Below, piece by piece: positions 43,218 to 52,850 of a stretch of 64,000 bases of DNA (its first letter is position 1; each line of letters opens with the position of its first letter). The translations under genes and the position numbers were made by a program. Source of the stretch: Anaerolineae bacterium (lineage in GTDB: Bacteria; Chloroflexota; Anaerolineae; Aggregatilineales; Phototrophicaceae); NCBI GenBank assembly GCA_022843385.1, contig JALHNT010000005.1:1-64000 (forward strand). The letters run 5' to 3'. The notes beneath the pieces were generated by a model, which was not told the origin of the DNA, made no database searches, and saw nothing but the letters and a program-made list of their open reading frames with translations.

Positions 43218-44036
43218 ACCACAGAGGCGCAGAGAACACAGAGCGGAATCAGAGGTCTTTTCCTTTCAACTCAGCACTTTGAACTCCTGAGCCCTATTGC
43301 CGCCGGCGGAACGACAATGGGGGTGGCGGAATGACGGGAGCGATGCGCCGGTGTTAACGCGACCTGTTTCAGAGAGGTGATGTCGCGTCGTTGATTCACA
43401 ACATTCGTCAGATTCGTCAGATTCGCATCACTCCTTTTTGCGATTCGTGAATCTGGTGCCACTGTTTTCCCTCAAACGTTGCAACTGTTGCAAGTGTTGC
43501 AACTGCATTCGACCCATTTTATGCAACTGCATTTTGTGTCGTCGTCGTCGTCGGACAGACAAAGACGGAAAGACGAACACAGAGGACACAGAGGACACAG
43601 AGCGAAAACGGAGTGAGCCTGCACAAGATTCTGCAAATGCTGCAACTGCGAAAGCTGTTTTTTTGCAGATTGTGAGTTAGTCGTCAGTCGATAGTCATCA
43701 GTCATCAGAATAGTCCGAGAGAACACATTGCCGAAAATTCGTCAAATTCGTCAAATTCGTCAAAGTCAAACGTGCATTTTGTGACATTTGGCGTTTGGTC
43801 AGTAACGAGCAACGAGCAATGAATCATGAGTCTTTCCTCTGTTGACTGACGACTGATGACTGGCGACTTCCTGTCCTCAGCATACGCCCATTCGCCCCGT
43901 TACGGGTGAACTTTTGGTAAACTTTTTGGTACGACTTAAGGCGAGTCGGCGTTAACCTTTCTGCGGGAACAGGTAGGTTAAGGATGTTGGTGCAGGGTTA
44001 GAGAAGGGTTGAGAAAAATCAGGGTTAAGGGAGCAG
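43218..44036 (+). repeat. Composite tandem-repeat region, copy B
   Basis: About 820 bases without a credible gene. Blocks in order: CACAGAGGCGCAGAGAACAC near 43219; a (CAGATTCGT)n run at about 43402-43425; TTCGTGAATC; the CCCTCAAACGTTGCAACTGT block near 43469 with (CAACTGTTG)-like 9-mers; the TTTTGTGTCGTCGTCGTCGT block near 43533, followed by AAAGACGGAAAGAC and (CACAGAGGA)n; heptamers TCAGTCGATAGTCATCAG near 43683; (AATTCGTCA)n and GTCAAACGTGCATTTTGTGA near 43737-43790; a second heptamer run near 43841-43862; and the non-tandem block 43895-44036. The same order is seen inverted in copy A and direct in copy C. Confidence 0.85.
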
Positions 44037-44352
44037 AAAAGGATGAACGCTGGTCCGTGCTACAACGATGAGTATGGCTATATTTTTGCTCAATTCTGCA
44101 TACAATATCGATAACAATCGCTGTAATCAGGCAGTAGACTGCCTTGACAAGGGGTGTAGAATTTATATCTGGTCGAGACTTTCTTCTCTGAGTCCCCCGA
44201 CTGACTATGGGAGACTCAGAGTCTTTACCTGCACAGTCTACAGATGAATTTCAAGGTGTCTTTTGCAGGTCACCTTCTTCAGATGACCTGCAACTGTATC
44301 CTGACAAGTATACAGGTTGAACTGTTGAGACAGTCCCACGAAACTGATGCAA
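44037..44352. other. Intergenic region with two inverted repeats
   Basis: No gene seen. CTCTGAGTC (44186-44194) pairs with GACTCAGAG (44213-44221), and TGCAGGTCA (44264-44272) with TGACCTGCA (44284-44292). The second stands about 60 bases beyond the end of the minus-strand CsbD gene and may end its transcript. Confidence 0.45.
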
Positions 44353-44568
44353 CTAGGTCTTCAGTTTATCAGCCCACTCCTGGATCTGTTTGTTGGCTTC
44401 ATCCTTGGTGATGCCGTACTTCTCCTGGATTTTGCCCGCCAGGATTTCACGGTTGCCGTTGGCCTCCAGGAGTTCATCATCGGTCAACTTGCCCCATTTT
44501 TTCTTCAGGTCGCCCGTGAATTGCTTCCACTGACCACTGACCTTGTCCCAGTTACCGTTTGTTGCCAT
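44353..44568 (-). CDS. CsbD-family stress protein
   Basis: A 71-residue CsbD-like protein: NWDKVSGQWKQFTGDLKKKWGKLTDDEL and a Gly-Ile-Thr-x-Asp-Glu-Ala segment (KYGITKDEANKQI). CsbD proteins are small, hydrophilic and induced by general stress; the function is unknown. The ATG at 44568 has AAAGGAAA upstream. Grouped with two other small stress-type genes on the same strand. Confidence 0.92.
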   Translation of the reverse strand: MATNGNWDKVSGQWKQFTGDLKKKWGKLTDDELLEANGNREILAGKIQEKYGITKDEANKQIQEWADKLKT

Positions 44569-44703
44569 GATCATTTTCCTTTCCATTCATCGACTAAATC
44601 TTACAGGCAGATAGAGTTTGCCCGTTCGCTTGATAGCTAAGGAGGACATTCCCCGAAAGGTGAAACTGATGACGCGAGAGCAGATGTTGCTCTTCGCGCC
44701 CCA

Positions 44704-44853
44704 TCAGTTGATGCCGCGACCGCGGCTCAACAGGTTGAACGCAATCATAATCACCGCCACTACCAACAGGATATGCACCAACCCACCACCGATGCTTCCA
44801 ATGAGGCCCAACGCCCACAGTACCAACAGTATGACAACAATTGTCCACAACAT
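44704..44853 (-). CDS. lmo0937-family small membrane protein
   Basis: A 49-residue protein with two hydrophobic helices separated by a Gly-rich turn (WALGLIGSIGGGLVHILLVV) and a basic end (LLSRGRGIN). This is the lmo0937 family pattern, starting MLWTI. Function unknown. GGAG lies about eight bases before the ATG at 44853; the longer reading from 44886 has no ribosome site. Confidence 0.85.
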   Translation of the reverse strand: MLWTIVVILLVLWALGLIGSIGGGLVHILLVVAVIMIAFNLLSRGRGIN

Positions 44854-45120
44854 GAGAATATTCTCCTTTGATTCTTGACTACACATTCTCTACCGATAAA
44901 AGTACCAGCGATGCTGACGCCAACATCGGTCAACAGCCCCTGCCATGACTGGTATCATCATGGTTGTTGTTCAGGCAGCAGTTCCAACAATTAACCACCC
45001 AGGTCGTCCCGTTTGTCGCATATCTACCCTCTTCACATGTCTGTACTTCCCCAAATCCGCAAAGGATTTATTCCCTGGCAGCGCAGCATGGATTATTCGC
45101 TGGGACCATCGATTGGCGAT

Positions 45121-45945
45121 TTAATATCCTACAAGTCCAGTATTCCTGTCTTCAGGATCAGATTCTTTTTCAATCACCAGCATGGCCGGCACGCCAGTTA
45201 GGGCAGCGGGAATTGCGGTAACGGGGACTTTCGTGTCGGTTGCAGGGATAGTTACCGCAATCGGAAGCGACACATCTGTATCCTCATCATCAAACTGAGG
45301 TTCTTCCTCAACCACCGGTACGACTGTTATCGGCCTGGTATTGCGGGTAATAGTGGAGAGATCCTCCGGAAGGGGTTGGGCTGTATCCTCGTTTTCGACA
45401 GGATCGGCACCGAAACCTTTCCATCCATCCAGCCGCCACAGATTGATACGCTCATGTATGTTAGTTGAACCATTGCGATTCATAATATCCTCAGCGCGCA
45501 GGGTGTCAGAAGTCTGAATGCTGATCAGTGTCCCGCCGCGTCGGATGCCCTCGGCATAATATGGAGCTTCGTCTTCAGGTACGCCACTCTTGACGAGCGC
45601 ACCTGCGATGCCGCCTGTAATTGCGCCGGCCACTATACCGGTTAGCGCACCTACAATTGGTCCGGCTGCTATGGCTAACCCGATACCTGGAATGGTCAAC
45701 GCTGCTGCACCAACCAGCAAGCCCGTCAATGCGCCGACTACCGATCCAAAGCGCGCACCCTCGCCAGCTGTAACGGCCTCTTCTTTGGGAGCATAGTCTT
45801 TGTCCAGATAGTGACTGTACTGATTGTGAGCATCGTTTGTGATCAGGCTGATTGAACTGCGTGCAAAATTGGCGTTTACCAGGTCTTCGACGACCTGGCG
45901 TGCCACAGCAATGTCATCGTACAGTGCGACAATGGTCTTGGTCAT
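45121..45945 (-). CDS. General stress protein, YflT-like N-terminus with Gly-zipper region
   Basis: A 274-residue protein. Residues 1-about 60 match the YflT/general stress 17M start (TIVALYDDIAVARQVVEDLVNANFARSSISLI). Residues about 65-115 are a Gly/Ala-rich hydrophobic zipper (ALTGLLVGAAALTIPGIGLAIAAG) that may insert in the membrane, followed by a domain ending the YflT-like half (RRGGTLISIQTSDTLRAEDIM). The last 100 residues are acidic and Val/Pro/Thr-rich with no family seen. Third of three minus-strand stress-type genes. Confidence 0.75.
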   Translation of the reverse strand: MTKTIVALYDDIAVARQVVEDLVNANFARSSISLITNDAHNQYSHYLDKDYAPKEEAVTAGEGARFGSVVGALTGLLVGAAALTIPGIGLAIAAGPIVGALTGIVAGAITGGIAGALVKSGVPEDEAPYYAEGIRRGGTLISIQTSDTLRAEDIMNRNGSTNIHERINLWRLDGWKGFGADPVENEDTAQPLPEDLSTITRNTRPITVVPVVEEEPQFDDEDTDVSLPIAVTIPATDTKVPVTAIPAALTGVPAMLVIEKESDPEDRNTGLVGY

Positions 45946-46731
45946 AGTTGATTCACTTTCTCGAAAGTCAGGGATGTTTATGGCACATGCCTGAAACAGG
46001 ATTGTTGAAAGGATGGTTCGGAAAAGTTTTTTCAGTCGCTTTAAGTGGTGTACCGAACCGTCACGACACTTATTGAGGAATTGGCGACTTTCGGATCTCC
46101 CGACCTTAACCGATGGTGGTTTATAGCCTTAAGGGAGCTTATAACCAGTATACGACCTAGATCTCATCCAAACATCCTTCGCCGGGGGGATTTACCTTTA
46201 GTCCTTTCGGATGATGTTCATGCCTGAACGTAGCATTCCGCACACGGCAAGGACAAAGTAAAGTATGGCACTAGAGGATCAATACCTTCGCCAAAATTTT
46301 TAGTACCATTGTAGTTGCCATGCGAAGCCATTCTTGATAGGTTTTGGTAGTTTGATAACCTGTCTTAGCCCCTTGTATATTGGGGAGGGGTGGGGATGCA
46401 TTGATTAGGCATGTTCATTTCGGTTTATCCATTAGTATTGTCATGTGCAAAGTCAAGCTAATATCGTTTTTGCTCCCACTATAGTTATTCCGAAGATTAT
46501 CGGTCACGCCGCACACACTGACCGTCCCATCCTGGCGCAGCCACTCACGGTTTCCAGCGGCATTCGTCGAGCCGGTACTTGGTGACGACACCATTTCAGA
46601 TCTGCTGGAAGCCCAGTTTGCAGCCACAAAGAGTCGGAATCGTCTGGCTATTGATGGGACTCTCCTGCTGTGCGCCGTGCCACCTTTTGGCTACAGTGGG
46701 AGTAAATTGTTCTTGAAAGGTGGGGATGGGT
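45946..46731. other. Long intergenic region with a possible gene remnant
   Basis: 786 bases with no convincing gene. The minus-strand segment 46480-46627 reads NAAGNREWLRQDGTVSVCGV and looks protein-like in composition, but has no start, no ribosome site and no recognised family, so it may be a decayed fragment of an exported protein. AAAGGTGGGGATGGGT just before 46732 is the ribosome site for the GH127 gene. The AT-richer part near 46240-46460 may hold its promoter. Confidence 0.35.
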
Positions 46732-48534
46732 ATGAAATCCTTTGATCTCTCCCAGGTGCGTCTGCTCGATGGTCCGTTCAAAGCGGCGCTGGAGCGTGAC
46801 GCAGCGTATCTACTGCAACTGGAGCCAGAGCGTTTACTCTACAACTTCCGGGTGAACGCCGGATTGCCAGCAACAGGAAAACCCTACGGCGGCTGGGAAG
46901 CGCCGGATTGTGAACTGCGTGGTCATTTCGTCGGGCATTATGTCTCGGCCTGCGCCCTGATGTATGCCAGCACAGGCCAATCCGTTTTCAAGGAGCGAGT
47001 GGGTGCGCTCGTCGCCGGTTTCGCTGAATGTCAGGCGGCGCTGCCATCACAGGGGTATCATCCCGGTTATCTGTCAGCCTTCCCGGAATCCTTCTTTGAC
47101 CGGGTCGAGGGCCGCAATCCGGTCTGGGCACCCTATTACACGTTGCACAAGATTATGGCCGGGCTGCTCGATGCTCATCTATACTGCGGCAATCCCCAGG
47201 CGCTGCCGGTGCTGGAAGACCTGACCGACTGGGTCCGGTTTCGCGTGGATAAGCTGAGCTACGAGCAGATGCAGATCACGCTGCTGATGGAGTTCGGCGG
47301 CATGAATGAAGTGCTGGCAAACCTGTATGGCGTGACGAAAAACCCTGACCACCTGCGGTTGTCGCTGGCCTTCAACGATGAAGTGGTGCTGGAGCCGTTG
47401 ATGCGCGGCGAAGACCGCCTCAACCGCCTGCATGCCAACACGCAGATTCCCAAGCTAATCGGTCTGGCGCGGCAATACGAACTGACGGACGATACCCGGC
47501 TGCGCGATGCGGCGCGCTTCTTCTGGGAACGGGTGGCTTTTCATCATTCCTACGTCATCGGCGGTCACAGTGACGACGAACTCTTCTTCCCGCTGGATCG
47601 CTTCGCCGACCATCTCAGCTCGGTCAGCGCCGAGACCTGCAACACTTACAACATGCTCCGGCTGACGCGCCACATCTTCCAGTGGGAACCGTCGGCGCAG
47701 GCGATGGATTTCTACGAACGCGGCCTGTTCAATCACATCCTGGCCTCGCAGGACCCACACACCGGCATGATGCTGTACTTTGCCTCACTCAAGCCGGGGC
47801 ATGTCAAGGTTTATAACTCGCCGGAAGAGTCGTTTTGGTGCTGCACCGGCACCGGCATCGAAAATCACGCCCGCTACGGTGAGAGCATCTACTTTCATGA
47901 CGAGGATGCCCTGTATGTCAACCTGTTCATTGCCTCAGAACTGAACTGGGCTGCACGCGGGCTGGCGTTGCGACAGGAGACTCGGTTCCCGGAGAGCGAT
48001 ACCACACGCCTTACCCTGACTCTGAGTCAGCCGAGCCGCTTCCGACTGAACCTGCGTTATCCGGCGTGGGCGAAAGAGGCTCAGGTGACCATCAACGGCG
48101 CAGTCGAAACCATCCACGCCCAGCCAGGCAGTATCATCCCGCTCGAACGCGAATGGCAGAACGGCGATCAGATCGAACTGCGGCTGCCAATGCAGCTCCA
48201 CAGCGAGAGCCTGCCGGGTGCGCCGCATCTCGTGTCATTCCTGTATGGACCAATTGTACTGGCCGGGGCGCTGGGCGCTGCGGACATGCCCGATGTTTAC
48301 GTGCGTGACCCGAACACCCGTAACGCCGCCGTCAACTTCCTGCGGACGCCGCCTGTGCCAGGTCTGAACGGGACGCCGCAAATCGTCCTGTCACACATCG
48401 AGCCAGTCGCTGGTGAGCCGCTGACCTTCCGGTTGCAGGACGCGGATGCTGTAGGAATGATCGAACTCATTCCGTTCTATTGCCTGCATCATCAGCGGTA
48501 TACCGTCTACTGGTCGTGTGCCGCACCGGTCTAA
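46732..48534 (+). CDS. Glycoside hydrolase family 127 (beta-L-arabinofuranosidase type)
   Basis: A 600-residue GH127 enzyme with an (alpha/alpha)6 barrel and C-terminal beta domains. The zinc/catalytic set of the family is visible: ETC (Glu301, Cys303) and the WCCTGTG motif with Cys370 and Cys371, matching the Cys3-Glu site of HypBA1, where one of the paired cysteines is the nucleophile. It removes beta-L-arabinofuranosyl units from plant glycoproteins or pectin. No signal peptide, so it would act on imported oligosaccharides. The start at 46732 is MKSFDLSQVRLLDGPF; it stands alone and is followed by a MITE-like element. Confidence 0.93.
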   Translation: MKSFDLSQVRLLDGPFKAALERDAAYLLQLEPERLLYNFRVNAGLPATGKPYGGWEAPDCELRGHFVGHYVSACALMYASTGQSVFKERVGALVAGFAECQAALPSQGYHPGYLSAFPESFFDRVEGRNPVWAPYYTLHKIMAGLLDAHLYCGNPQALPVLEDLTDWVRFRVDKLSYEQMQITLLMEFGGMNEVLANLYGVTKNPDHLRLSLAFNDEVVLEPLMRGEDRLNRLHANTQIPKLIGLARQYELTDDTRLRDAARFFWERVAFHHSYVIGGHSDDELFFPLDRFADHLSSVSAETCNTYNMLRLTRHIFQWEPSAQAMDFYERGLFNHILASQDPHTGMMLYFASLKPGHVKVYNSPEESFWCCTGTGIENHARYGESIYFHDEDALYVNLFIASELNWAARGLALRQETRFPESDTTRLTLTLSQPSRFRLNLRYPAWAKEAQVTINGAVETIHAQPGSIIPLEREWQNGDQIELRLPMQLHSESLPGAPHLVSFLYGPIVLAGALGAADMPDVYVRDPNTRNAAVNFLRTPPVPGLNGTPQIVLSHIEPVAGEPLTFRLQDADAVGMIELIPFYCLHHQRYTVYWSCAAPV

Positions 48535-48537
48535 GGG

Positions 48538-48680
48538 TCCGCAAAAGAATAAGTTACTGCTGCGCCAAAACCCTCACCCTAAATCCCTCTCCCTCATGGA
48601 GAGGGACTTTTTCTCCCCTTCGCCCTGAGGGAGAAGGGGCTGGGGGATGAGGGTAAAACCGAAAGTTATTCTTTTACGGA
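48538..48680. mobile_element. MITE-like element with 18-bp terminal inverted repeats
   Basis: The ends are TCCGCAAAAGAATAAGTT (48538-48555) and, inverted, TCCGTAAAAGAATAACTT (48680-48663): 18 bases with two mismatches. Inside are CTCACCCTAAATCCCTCTCC-type C-rich and GAGGGAGAAGGGG G-rich stretches that fold on each other, and a short AGAGGG hairpin near 48580-48604. The 143-base element has no coding capacity and begins three bases after the GH127 stop. A transposase to move it is not in the window. No clear target-site duplication is visible. Confidence 0.6.
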
Positions 48681-48746
48681 GCCTAAGCGCGCATCATCAG
48701 GTGGAAATGGGGGCGGGTGGAACAACCGGCCCGCCCGATTGAACGA

Positions 48747-49130
48747 TTACGAATGCACCTTCATCAGCTCGACCTGAAAGATCAGCGGCGCATAGGGTGG
48801 GATGACGCCGGGGATGCCCTGCGGCCCATAGGCCAGTTCAAACGGGATGTAGAATTCGTAGTGTGCCCCTTCGCTCATCAACTGCACACCTTCCGACCAG
48901 CCGGGGATGACCTGTGTCAGAAAGAACGAGATGGCTTGCCCCCGATCATAGGAGCTGTCGAACACCTTGCCATCGATCAGCGTGCCTTTGTAATGGACTT
49001 CCACTTCGCTCTGTCTGGACGGTTTCTTCCCCTGCCCCTCGCGCAGCACCTTGTACTGCAAACCGCTTTTCGTCGTCACCACGCCCGGCTGCTTGCCATT
49101 AGCCGCCAGAAATGTGCGCCCTGCTTCCAT
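48747..49130 (-). CDS. FKBP-type peptidyl-prolyl cis-trans isomerase
   Basis: A 127-residue FKBP: TKSGLQYKVLREGQGKKP, VEVHYKGTLIDGKVFDSSYDRG, VIPGWSEGVQLMSEGAHYEFYIP and AYGPQGIPGVIPPYAPLIFQVEL. Short N-terminal leader EAGRTFLAANGKQ, as in FklB/Mip-like proteins. It catalyses proline isomerisation; no signal peptide with this start. The ATG at 49130 has GAAGG upstream; the frame extends to 49238 without supporting signals. Confidence 0.92.
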   Translation of the reverse strand: MEAGRTFLAANGKQPGVVTTKSGLQYKVLREGQGKKPSRQSEVEVHYKGTLIDGKVFDSSYDRGQAISFFLTQVIPGWSEGVQLMSEGAHYEFYIPFELAYGPQGIPGVIPPYAPLIFQVELMKVHS

Positions 49131-49325
49131 CCGATTGCCTTCTTTCCTGTTGTGTTGCTCGATTAAAGGGTCGATTGTATGCCAGGTCGCGGGCTGAATA
49201 CAAGCCGCCAGCGCCAATGAACTGGAGAGGAGCTTCAACTCCTTCTTCTTCAGCCCTCACGCTGAAGAGATTAGGGTTGATGACGGGGCTTCAGTTTCCT
49301 CAAATAACCGAGAAGGTAGATATGC

Positions 49326-50321
49326 TTACAGTCCGACGATCTTGGCAGCGACCTTAAGCTGCTTGGGCAGCAGCGGCAGGAAATCACCAAACTCCTTATA
49401 GCGTCCGCTGTTGTAATCGTTCAGATAGCGTTTGAGAACGCTAATCATACCCGGCAACGTGGTCTTGCCAGCAGCCTTGCGCTCCATCAGTACATAAGCG
49501 TTGGCTTCGGACTTACTCACGCGCTCCTCAAGGTAGATGGCTGAAATCGCGCCGATATACAGGTTGGTGAACTGCTCCTGCCAGGTAGGATAACGGGCAC
49601 GGAACTGATCACTGACCGGCAGTGGAGTCTCGGAAGCCTGTGCTACCTTCTCGGCATGATGGCGCAGATAGTCGATCATCAGGATTTTGCAGTATTGTGA
49701 GAGCGCGACGCGCCGGATATAGGCCGGATCTTCGTCGAAGGGCCAGGGAGGGCTGTCCCCCCAGGCGAGGCGAGGCGGCGAAATACAGATGATACGATTG
49801 TCGAACAGCAGCGTGACTTCGGACTCGCTGGGATACGTTATGTTGGGGACGAATACGAGTTCCTGTTGCACCTCGCCGAAGAAGGGCTTGAGGGTTGGCT
49901 TGTAGGAGACTTCGCGGAAAGCGCGCTCGGCTTGGGCCAGCGCTGCCTGCCATTGAAATTCCTCATTCTTCCACAGCTTCTCCAAACCAGATTGGCTGTA
50001 AAAGTCACGCAGCAGCGCATTCCACCCCAGCGGCGCCCAGGTAGGCATCTGCTCAATTTCCAGGCCCGGCCAGGTCATGCGCAGGGCAAAATCGAACAGC
50101 GCTTCCATCGGTGCACCCTGGTCGAGAATATGCTGCATCCCCTGTACCGCAGGGTGCGCTTTCATCGGTTCAAGAAACTTGCGCGTGGCGCGGGCATGGG
50201 CATGCGTCCCATGTGGTTGGCGTTCCTGAGCTTTTTGCGGCCAATCGGTGATCGACAGAACCGCCGAGATCAGGCGAATTTGATCGCTGAGCTGAATCGT
50301 CACATCCTGCTGAATGGTCAT
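49326..50321 (-). CDS. Hypothetical protein, DUF4932-like
   Basis: A 331-residue soluble protein. The order IRLISAVLSITDWP, KFLEPMKAHPAVQGMQHILDQGAPMEALFDFALRM recalls the DUF4932 family (ELxSIxxRL... YFxxYKxHPAV), but I cannot confirm it and no HEXXH-type metal site is visible. The second half has LALSQYCKILMIDYL-like helices and an ISAIYLEERVSKSEANAYVLMER segment. Function unknown. It sits between FKBP and glgB, divergent from the latter. Confidence 0.65.
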   Translation of the reverse strand: MTIQQDVTIQLSDQIRLISAVLSITDWPQKAQERQPHGTHAHARATRKFLEPMKAHPAVQGMQHILDQGAPMEALFDFALRMTWPGLEIEQMPTWAPLGWNALLRDFYSQSGLEKLWKNEEFQWQAALAQAERAFREVSYKPTLKPFFGEVQQELVFVPNITYPSESEVTLLFDNRIICISPPRLAWGDSPPWPFDEDPAYIRRVALSQYCKILMIDYLRHHAEKVAQASETPLPVSDQFRARYPTWQEQFTNLYIGAISAIYLEERVSKSEANAYVLMERKAAGKTTLPGMISVLKRYLNDYNSGRYKEFGDFLPLLPKQLKVAAKIVGL

Positions 50322-50490
50322 GCCTCACCCAATAAAGAGGGGAAAGAATTCACAATGGTTCAATTGTAAAGGGCAATCAAGGTTCGGGCAAGCGCCGCCA
50401 GTAAACGCAAGCCAATATGGAGTGGGTGAAAACCCGATCATCCTTTAGAATAAGATAGTGGAACCCAGTAGATGATGTGAGGGGATTGAG

Positions 50491-52686
50491 ATGAAGCCAC
50501 TGAACGCAGACTCGGTCTATGCCCTGGTGAGCGGTTCGCATGGCGCACCCGGCGACATCCTCGGCCCACACAAGACCGGCGCAGGACAGACCATCATTCG
50601 CGCCTTCCGCCCCAACGCCGTCAATGTGGCGTTGGTCAAAACCGCCAGCGGCGACCGTATCAGCATGACACGCCTGCGCGACGAGGGCTTGTTCGAAGTG
50701 ATGCTAGACGGCGAGTGGAAGCCCAATGACTATTACTTCGCTGGCACCACCTTCAACGGTCAGGAGATCACCTTCGGCGATCCCTATGCCTTTGCCTCAC
50801 AGATGACCGACTTTGATATTTACCTGCTGCGGGAAGGCAAGCATCTCTACAGCTATGAGAAGCTGGGGGCGCATGTCACCACACTGGAAGGTGTCAGCGG
50901 CGTCAACTTCGCCGTCTGGGCACCGAATGCGCTGCGCGTCAGCGTCACCGGCAACTTCAATGGCTGGGATGCGCGGACGCACCCGATGCGCAAAGTGGGC
51001 GAAAGCGGCATCTGGGAACTGTTCATCCCCGGCATTGGCGAAGGCGAAATCTACCGCTATCATCTCAAATCCACCCTCAACAACTTTCAGATCGAAAAGT
51101 CCGATCCCTACGCCTTCTACAGCGAGATGCGCCCGCGCAATGCCTCGGTGGTGTATGACATCAATGGCTATGAATGGGGCGATGCCGGCTGGATCGAGGG
51201 GCGGGCCGCGCGCAACCCCCTGCTCTCGCCGATGTCGATCTATGAAGTTCATCTCGGCTCATGGAAACGGCGCAAGGACGGGACATTCTGCAGCTACCGC
51301 GAACTGGCCGATGAGCTGGTGGCCTACGTCCGCGACATGGGCTTCACCCATATCGAGCTGATGCCGGTGGCCGAACATCCGCTGGATGCGTCGTGGGGCT
51401 ATCAGGTGACCGGATACTTCGCCCCCACCAGCCGCTTCGGCACGCCTAAAGACTTCATGTACTTCGTCGATCAGTGTCATCAGAACAATATCGGCGTGAT
51501 CGTTGATTGGGTTCCGGCCCACTTCCCCAAGGATGGGCATGGCCTGAGTTACTTCGATGGCACGCATCTGTATGAACACGAAGATCGACGACGCGGCGAA
51601 CACCCCGACTGGGGGACGCTGATCTTCAATTACGGGCGTAACGAGGTGCGCAACTTCCTCGTCACCAATGCCCTGTTCTGGATGAAGATGTATCACATTG
51701 ACGGACTGCGCGTCGATGCTGTGTCCTCCATGCTGTATCTCGATTTCTCGCGCCAGTCGGATCAGTGGGTGCCGAACAAATACGGCGGGCGGGAGAATCT
51801 GGAGGCCATCGACTTCCTGCGCGAAGTCAACCAGGTCACCCACACCGAATTCCCCGGAACGGTCATGATCGCTGAGGAAAGCACTTCCTGGCCGATGGTG
51901 TCGCGACCACCCTATGTCGGCGGTCTGGGATTCACCTTCAAGTGGGATATGGGCTGGATGCACGACACGCTGGAGTACATCAAGAAAGATCCAATCTACC
52001 GTCGCTATCATCACAACCAGATTACCTTCTCGATGTTCTATGCCTTCAATGAGAACTTCATCCTGTCGCTGTCGCATGATGAAGTGGTACATATGAAAGG
52101 CTCGCTCATCAACAAGGCGGCAGGCGACTGGTGGCAGAAGTTCGCCACGCTGCGGCTGCTCTTCGGCTATCAGTACACCCACAGCGGCAAGAAGCTCAAC
52201 TTCATGGGGCAGGAATTTGGTCAGTGGCGCGAATGGAGCGAGGCGCGCGGGCTGGACTGGACGCTGCTCGATCTGCCGACGCATCAGGGGGCGCAGCGCT
52301 GGATGCGCGATCTGAACCATTTCTACAAGTCACAGCCGTGTTTCTGGGAACGCGATCTGGACTGGCAGGGATTCCAGTGGGTGGATGCCAACGATGCCGA
52401 CAACAGCACTTTCAGCTACATGCGCTTCGCCCAGGATAAGCAGGATTTTGTGCTGGTGGCGATGAACTTCACCCCCATCCCACGCCAGCATTATCGCATC
52501 GGCGTGCCGGAGCCGGGTAATTATGCTGAACTGCTCAACAGCGATGCCGCCATCTATGGCGGGAGCAACGTCGGTAACAGCGGTGGTGTGCTGAGCAAAC
52601 CGGAACCCTGGCGCGAATGGTCGCACAGCCTGGAGATCACCATCCCGCCGCTGGGCATGGTGGTGTTCAAGCTGAAGCGGGATTAA
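50491..52686 (+). CDS. glgB: 1,4-alpha-glucan branching enzyme
   Basis: A 731-residue GH13 branching enzyme. Two N-terminal E-set/CBM48 modules (about 20-115 and 120-220) are followed by the catalytic barrel: [22 protein letters not shown], nucleophile Asp409 in [10 protein letters not shown], acid/base Glu462 in [10 protein letters not shown], and Asp530 in [10 protein letters not shown]. It cuts an alpha-1,4 chain and rejoins it as an alpha-1,6 branch during glycogen synthesis. GAGGGGATTGAG precedes the ATG. No other glg gene is in the window. Confidence 0.97.
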   Translation: MKPLNADSVYALVSGSHGAPGDILGPHKTGAGQTIIRAFRPNAVNVALVKTASGDRISMTRLRDEGLFEVMLDGEWKPNDYYFAGTTFNGQEITFGDPYAFASQMTDFDIYLLREGKHLYSYEKLGAHVTTLEGVSGVNFAVWAPNALRVSVTGNFNGWDARTHPMRKVGESGIWELFIPGIGEGEIYRYHLKSTLNNFQIEKSDPYAFYSEMRPRNASVVYDINGYEWGDAGWIEGRAARNPLLSPMSIYEVHLGSWKRRKDGTFCSYRELADELVAYVRDMGFTHIELMPVAEHPLDASWGYQVTGYFAPTSRFGTPKDFMYFVDQCHQNNIGVIVDWVPAHFPKDGHGLSYFDGTHLYEHEDRRRGEHPDWGTLIFNYGRNEVRNFLVTNALFWMKMYHIDGLRVDAVSSMLYLDFSRQSDQWVPNKYGGRENLEAIDFLREVNQVTHTEFPGTVMIAEESTSWPMVSRPPYVGGLGFTFKWDMGWMHDTLEYIKKDPIYRRYHHNQITFSMFYAFNENFILSLSHDEVVHMKGSLINKAAGDWWQKFATLRLLFGYQYTHSGKKLNFMGQEFGQWREWSEARGLDWTLLDLPTHQGAQRWMRDLNHFYKSQPCFWERDLDWQGFQWVDANDADNSTFSYMRFAQDKQDFVLVAMNFTPIPRQHYRIGVPEPGNYAELLNSDAAIYGGSNVGNSGGVLSKPEPWREWSHSLEITIPPLGMVVFKLKRD

Positions 52687-52850
52687 GCGCACGTCTGTTA
52701 CGAACATGATCAACCTGCCGCGTCATACAGGCTGGTCATGACTGCCCTTTCCACTCCAGATCTGCCTCGGATTTTCGCTTCACAGCCCCTAATCTATGGG
52801 GGGTATAAGCCGACCAAATCCGTCGTATAATCAAACATATAAGGCGAGTC

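Noticed and set aside
46045..46227. Small plus-strand reading frame before GH127
   Set aside because: No ribosome site, no recognisable motif and unlikely composition.
48540..48690. A small RNA gene at the MITE-like element
   Set aside because: The inverted ends and low-complexity centre explain the folding, and I see no promoter.
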